64,000 nucleotides of DNA from DATBLE01 sp963719325. Lineage in GTDB: Bacteria; Actinomycetota; Thermoleophilia; Gaiellales; Gaiellaceae. The translations under genes were made by a program, and so were the position numbers. How positions within the stretch are numbered: the first letter of the stretch is position 1; each line of letters starts with the position of its first letter. Shown piece after piece: positions 61,346-64,000 of the stretch. The stretch lies in the NCBI GenBank assembly GCA_963719325.1, contig CAVRBW010000014.1, positions 1-64,000 of the forward strand. Reading direction: 5' to 3'. The notes beneath the pieces were generated by a model. It worked only from the letters and a program-made list of their open reading frames with translations. It ran no database searches and had not been told where the DNA came from.

Positions 61346-62237
61346 GCTCGGCCCCGATCAGTGCGCGCAGCTCGTGCTCCAGCCCACCGGTCTCGACGGC
61401 GCAGTGGATGCCGCATTCCTTCGGGGCGTTCGACTCCCACCACCAGCGGCCGTCCCGGCCGCTCTCGCCGGCGGCGAGCGCACGGGTGCAGGGAGCGCAG
61501 CCGATCGACGTGTACCCGCGGTCGTAGAGGGGGTGGTACGGAACGCCTCGCTCGCGGACGTAGTCCCAGACCTCCTCCTCGGTCCACTCGGCGAGCGGGT
61601 TGAGCTTGACGATCGCTCCGTGGTCGTGGTCGATCTCGATCTTCCGGATGTCCGTCCTGGTCGCCCACTGGTCGCGGCGCAGACCGGTGATCCACGCATC
61701 GAGCGTGGCCAAATGCCGGATCAGCGGCTGGACCTTGCGGACGTTGCAGCAGAGGAGCCGCTTCTCGACCTCCCGGTAGAAGAGGTTCGGGCCGTGCCGA
61801 GCGACCATCGCCTGGACGTGACCGGCCTCCGGCGTCAGCAGCTGGAGGTTGAGCCCCGGGTAGCGGTCGCGGAGCTGCTCGACCAGCTCGAAGGTCTCCT
61901 CGGGCAGGCGGCCGGTGTCGACCGTGAAGACCTCGATCTCCGAGTCGAGCTCGTACGCCATGTCGATCAGCGCGACGCCGTCGATCTGGAAGGCGGTGGA
62001 GAGCGCGATCCGCGGCGAGAACCGCTCGAGCGCCCACTCGAGCAGCTCCTGCGGCTCGCGGCCCTCGAACTCGACCGACAGCTCGCCGGCTTCCAGCTCG
62101 TCGATCTCCCGCGGGGGAAACGGCCGGTTTCCCCCGCGAACCCCCTTCCCCGACTCAGCTCGTACCTCAGCAGCCGTCGTGTGCCGCGCCCGCCATGTCG
62201 GTCGCGGCGGCGAAAATCCGGTTGGTGAATCCGTCAT
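61338..62237 (-). CDS. cysH: Adenylylsulfate (APS/PAPS) reductase CysH with repeat-encoded N-terminal insertion
   Basis: 299 residues as read. The reductase core has 'IALSTAFQIDGVALIDM', 'VFTVDTGRLPEETFEL', the Fe-S Cys pair in 'LLCCNVRKVQPL', 'PLAEWTEEEVWDYVRERGVPYHPLYDRGYTSIGCAPCTRA' region with C-A-P-C, and the redox Cys in 'KECGIH'. The Cys pairs mark the [4Fe-4S] APS-reductase type. The ATG (62237) overlaps the nirA stop. Eight codons later repeat copy G is inserted in frame and encodes ~32 Arg/Pro/Gly-rich residues; conserved sequence starts near 'DELEAGELSVEF'. No standard start codon lies between the insertion and the core. Confidence 0.9.
   Translation of the reverse strand: MTDSPTGFSPPRPTWRARHTTAAEVRAESGKGVRGGNRPFPPREIDELEAGELSVEFEGREPQELLEWALERFSPRIALSTAFQIDGVALIDMAYELDSEIEVFTVDTGRLPEETFELVEQLRDRYPGLNLQLLTPEAGHVQAMVARHGPNLFYREVEKRLLCCNVRKVQPLIRHLATLDAWITGLRRDQWATRTDIRKIEIDHDHGAIVKLNPLAEWTEEEVWDYVRERGVPYHPLYDRGYTSIGCAPCTRALAAGESGRDGRWWWESNAPKECGIHCAVETGGLEHELRALIGAEHE
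62108..62215. repeat. Dispersed palindromic repeat, copy G, in frame within cysH
   Basis: The core at 62110-62138 pairs cgcgggggaaac with gtttcccccgcg (loop ggccg). It is followed by cccccttccccgac and the gtgtgccgcgcccgccatg/tcggtcgcggcg flank up to 62213. It lies wholly inside the cysH reading frame. Confidence 0.85.
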
Positions 62238-63376
62238 GCGGCTCGCTCCTCTCGTCCTCGCGCTAGCTCACGGCCGACCATCGTTGCCAGCTCGTCGTCG
62301 CTCGTCCGGTCGCAGAACGCCCGGAAGTCCTCGCTCTCGCCGCGGCCCGCCAGCCAGCCGGTCACGAGGCGCTCGACGGCCTCGTCCAGCTCCTCGGTGG
62401 GCACGCGGCGGAAGACCGGCCGGGCGATCGCCGCTCTCGGCCCCAGGCCGCCGCGCAGGAAGACGTCGTAGGCCTGGTGCCTGCGGCCCTCGGCGTCCCG
62501 CACGGTGGTGCCCTGGAAGCCGATGTCGGCCACCCAGTGATGGGCGCAGGCGTGCGGGCAGCCGTCGAGGTGGAGCCGGAGCCCGGCGACCTCGTCGCCG
62601 AAGCGCTCCTCCAGCCGTCGGACCAGGGAGTCGAGCCTCGGCTTCGTCTCGGTCACCGAGAAGTTGCAGTGCGGCTCGCCCGTGCAGCCGATCGAGGTCG
62701 CGCGAAGGCTGTTGACGTCGAGCGGGAAGCCGATCTGGGCGAGCGTCGCAACGGTGGCGTCGACCCGGGTCTCGGGAACGTTGGTGACGACGAGGTTCTG
62801 CTGCCGGGTGAGCCGGACGTCGCCGCCCAGCTCCCCGGCCAGGTCGGCGAGCGCGATCATCTGGTCGCCGGAGACCAGGCCGACGTGGACGGGTGCGCCG
62901 ACGGTGAAGAATCCTGGTTGCCGCTGAGCGTGGACGCCGACGTGGTCTCGGAACTCCCCGGGCGGAGGCAGCTCGAAGTCTGCGAGGGGGTAGCCGAGCC
63001 GGCGCTCGACCTCTGCGCGGATCCCCGCGGGCCCGTAGTCGTCGACCATGAACTTCATCCGCGACTTCACGCGCGAGACGCGGTACCGCAGGTCTTCTTT
63101 CCACGCGTCGAGAAGCGCGCGCAGGACGGCCATCGCCTCCTCCTTCGGGACGAACGCGCCCAGGTCGCGCGCGATCCGAGGCACGGACGAGAGCCCCCCG
63201 CCGACCTGGACTGCGAACCCTTCGACGCCTTCGTGCACGACTCCGATCAACGCGATGCAGTTGATCTCGGGCGCATTGCAGCGGTCGGCGCAGGCTGCGA
63301 TCGTGATCTTGTGCTTACGCGGCAGATTCGAGTAGTCGGGATTGCCGTAGAAGAAGGCCGCGGCCTCGTCGAGCAC
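62234..63376 (-). CDS. nirA: Ferredoxin-dependent sulfite/nitrite reductase, C-terminal intact part
   Basis: 380 residues. Siroheme/[4Fe-4S] ligands are in 'SIGCTGEPHCNFSVTE' (C-x5-C) and 'LDGCPHACAHHWVADIGF' (C-x3-C); the ferredoxin-like half-domain 'GFFTVGAPVHVGLVSGDQMIALADLAGELGGDVRLTRQQNLVV' region precedes them. With CysH next to it and siroheme synthesis downstream, sulfite reduction is most likely. ATG 63376 is internal: homologous sequence continues upstream (see the broken N-terminal part). Its stop overlaps the cysH start. Confidence 0.9.
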   Translation of the reverse strand: MLDEAAAFFYGNPDYSNLPRKHKITIAACADRCNAPEINCIALIGVVHEGVEGFAVQVGGGLSSVPRIARDLGAFVPKEEAMAVLRALLDAWKEDLRYRVSRVKSRMKFMVDDYGPAGIRAEVERRLGYPLADFELPPPGEFRDHVGVHAQRQPGFFTVGAPVHVGLVSGDQMIALADLAGELGGDVRLTRQQNLVVTNVPETRVDATVATLAQIGFPLDVNSLRATSIGCTGEPHCNFSVTETKPRLDSLVRRLEERFGDEVAGLRLHLDGCPHACAHHWVADIGFQGTTVRDAEGRRHQAYDVFLRGGLGPRAAIARPVFRRVPTEELDEAVERLVTGWLAGRGESEDFRAFCDRTSDDELATMVGRELARGREERAA

Positions 63377-63878
63377 CGGCTGGGCGTCGAAGAGCTCGTT
63401 CGCGCCCAGCCCGGCGACGGGGCAGCCGGTGATGTTGCGGACGGCGTCGCCGCAGCCGCCGGCGAGGTCAGCCCCGCGGCTTCCAGCCGTTCGAAGACCT
63501 CCGGGAGCGCGCCGAGCTCGAGCCAGTGGAGCTGGACGTTCTGCCGAGTCGAGAGCTCGCCGTCGCCGCGACCGTACCGATTCGAGATCTCGCCGATCGT
63601 CCGCAGCCGGCCGGCGAGACCCGCCCGCCCGGCAGCTTGATCCGGAGCATGAACGTACCGACCTTCGGCTTGTCGTGGTAGAGGCCCCACCACTTGAGGC
63701 GGACCAGGTCCTCCTCCGCGACTCGTTCGTAGCCTGCGGCGATCAGTGCCGGAAGCTCGTCTAGGATTCCGAGCGGGCTCTTGTCGCGTTTGATCCGCTC
63801 GACCGGGTTGCGCTTGTAGACCAGCTCTCAATCGGGCTCGGGCTTCGGCGTGCGGTTCGGTGCGGCTGTGCGTGCCAT
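63377..63878 (-). pseudogene. nirA: Broken N-terminal part of the sulfite/nitrite reductase gene
   Basis: Starting at ATG 63878 (MARTAAPNRTPKPEPD), an in-frame TGA interrupts at codon 17. The same frame then continues as 'ELVYKRNPVERIKRDKSPL' to 'IKLPGGRVSPAG'. Near 63625 it shifts to 'LRTIGEISNRYGRGDGELST' through 'FERLEAAGLT', and near 63475 it shifts again to 'GGCGDAVRNITGCPVAGLG', which joins the intact part. All three can be repaired by single-base changes (TGA to TGG at a D-W-E site; one missing c; one missing g or c). Either nirA is a recent pseudogene, or the consensus has errors. Confidence 0.75.
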
Positions 63879-64000
63879 CCTCTCCTTCGGCTAGCGGGGT
63901 GTGAGCGGGCGCTAGCCGCGGAGACGGATGCGAAGCGCACATCCGCCGGCCGCGGCATGAGGAGATGCATCGAAAAGGCAGAGGTGGTGCGTGTCACGGA
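63879..64000. other. Upstream region of nirA at the window edge
   Basis: It contains an inverted repeat ggctagcg/cgctagcc (63889-63917), 10 bp before the nirA ATG on the minus strand, and otherwise nothing recognisable. A plus-strand ATG at 63958 could begin a gene outside the window, but too little is visible. Confidence 0.3.

Noticed and set aside
36606..62215. The G-run/C-run palindromes as a CRISPR array
   Set aside because: Copies are kilobases apart with gene-sized spacing, diverge in sequence and occur in both orientations; no cas genes are present.
36606..62215. The same palindromes as plain intrinsic terminators
   Set aside because: No T-tracts, a second conserved flank ~50 bp away, location 5' of genes and even within a coding frame.
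1..64000. tRNA or rRNA genes
   Set aside because: No cloverleaf with a CCA-compatible acceptor and GTTCGA T-loop in structural context, and no rRNA-like stretch, was found by eye; single GGTTCGA-like strings fall inside coding genes.

Overview
The window looks like a chromosomal segment of a high-GC actinobacterium, probably of the Thermoleophilia (Gaiellales/Solirubrobacterales) type. That assignment is inference from three things: the mycobacterium-like fhaA-fhaB-ppp-rodA-pbpA-pknB block, the Suf system with SufU instead of Isc, and frequent GTG/TTG or apparently leaderless starts. No 16S gene is present to confirm it. I see no tRNA, rRNA, CRISPR array, prophage or complete insertion sequence. 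Most of the window is core metabolism and envelope biology.

Layout. 1-8.9 kb: the tail of a surface protein; an ECF sigma factor fused to its own anti-sigma domain and a membrane anchor (reading frame broken near the 3' end); a SigB/SigF-type sigma factor; a methyltransferase; a phosphodiesterase; an esterase; a secreted (alpha/alpha)6 glycosidase-like protein. 9-13.3 kb: an orphan LivK-type binding protein and a large PAS/GAF histidine kinase. 13.4-18.5 kb: an A2-type caa3 oxidase operon in which two genes carry three copies of an uncharacterised 'VANETV' Usp-like domain. 18.5-23.4 kb, minus strand: DUF1361 protein, diheme cytochrome lipoprotein, STAS protein, TPR protein, adenosine deaminase family, TatC and TatA.

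23.8-35.7 kb: the suf operon split in two. sufC-sufB-VOC-sufD and sufS-sufU-Rieske flank an opposite-strand block with a queuosine-salvage protein and a MoxR/DUF58/VWA (Bat-type) cluster. 35.8-42.9 kb: an O-methyltransferase, a candidate structured RNA, an epimerase, dcd, a class III aminotransferase, a Ser/Thr kinase with a discoidin-like outer domain, a cNMP-binding protein and ddl. 42.9-52 kb: PASTA kinase, PBP2-like transpeptidase, SEDS protein, PP2C phosphatase, two FHA proteins and a third kinase with a polytopic membrane domain. This is a growth/division phospho-signalling module. 52-64 kb: small membrane and HNH proteins, then leucine (leuBCD), phenylalanine (pheA, chorismate mutase) and assimilatory sulfate reduction/siroheme genes (nirA, cysH, precorrin-2 dehydrogenase).

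The most unusual signals are not conventional genes. (1) A dispersed palindromic repeat family has a G-run/C-run core; seven cores lie at gene borders and one is inserted in frame in the 5' end of cysH. (2) A second small palindromic element lies inside the coding regions of ddl (twice) and dcd. (3) A ~210-bp candidate structured RNA contains a 13-codon ORF behind a near-perfect Shine-Dalgarno. (4) Two gene remnants (an SDR and a SUMT/CobA) join the N-terminus directly to the C-terminus in frame. (5) Single-base lesions break the sigma-fusion gene and nirA. Consensus errors in the assembly could account for some of these lesions, and that should be tested first.
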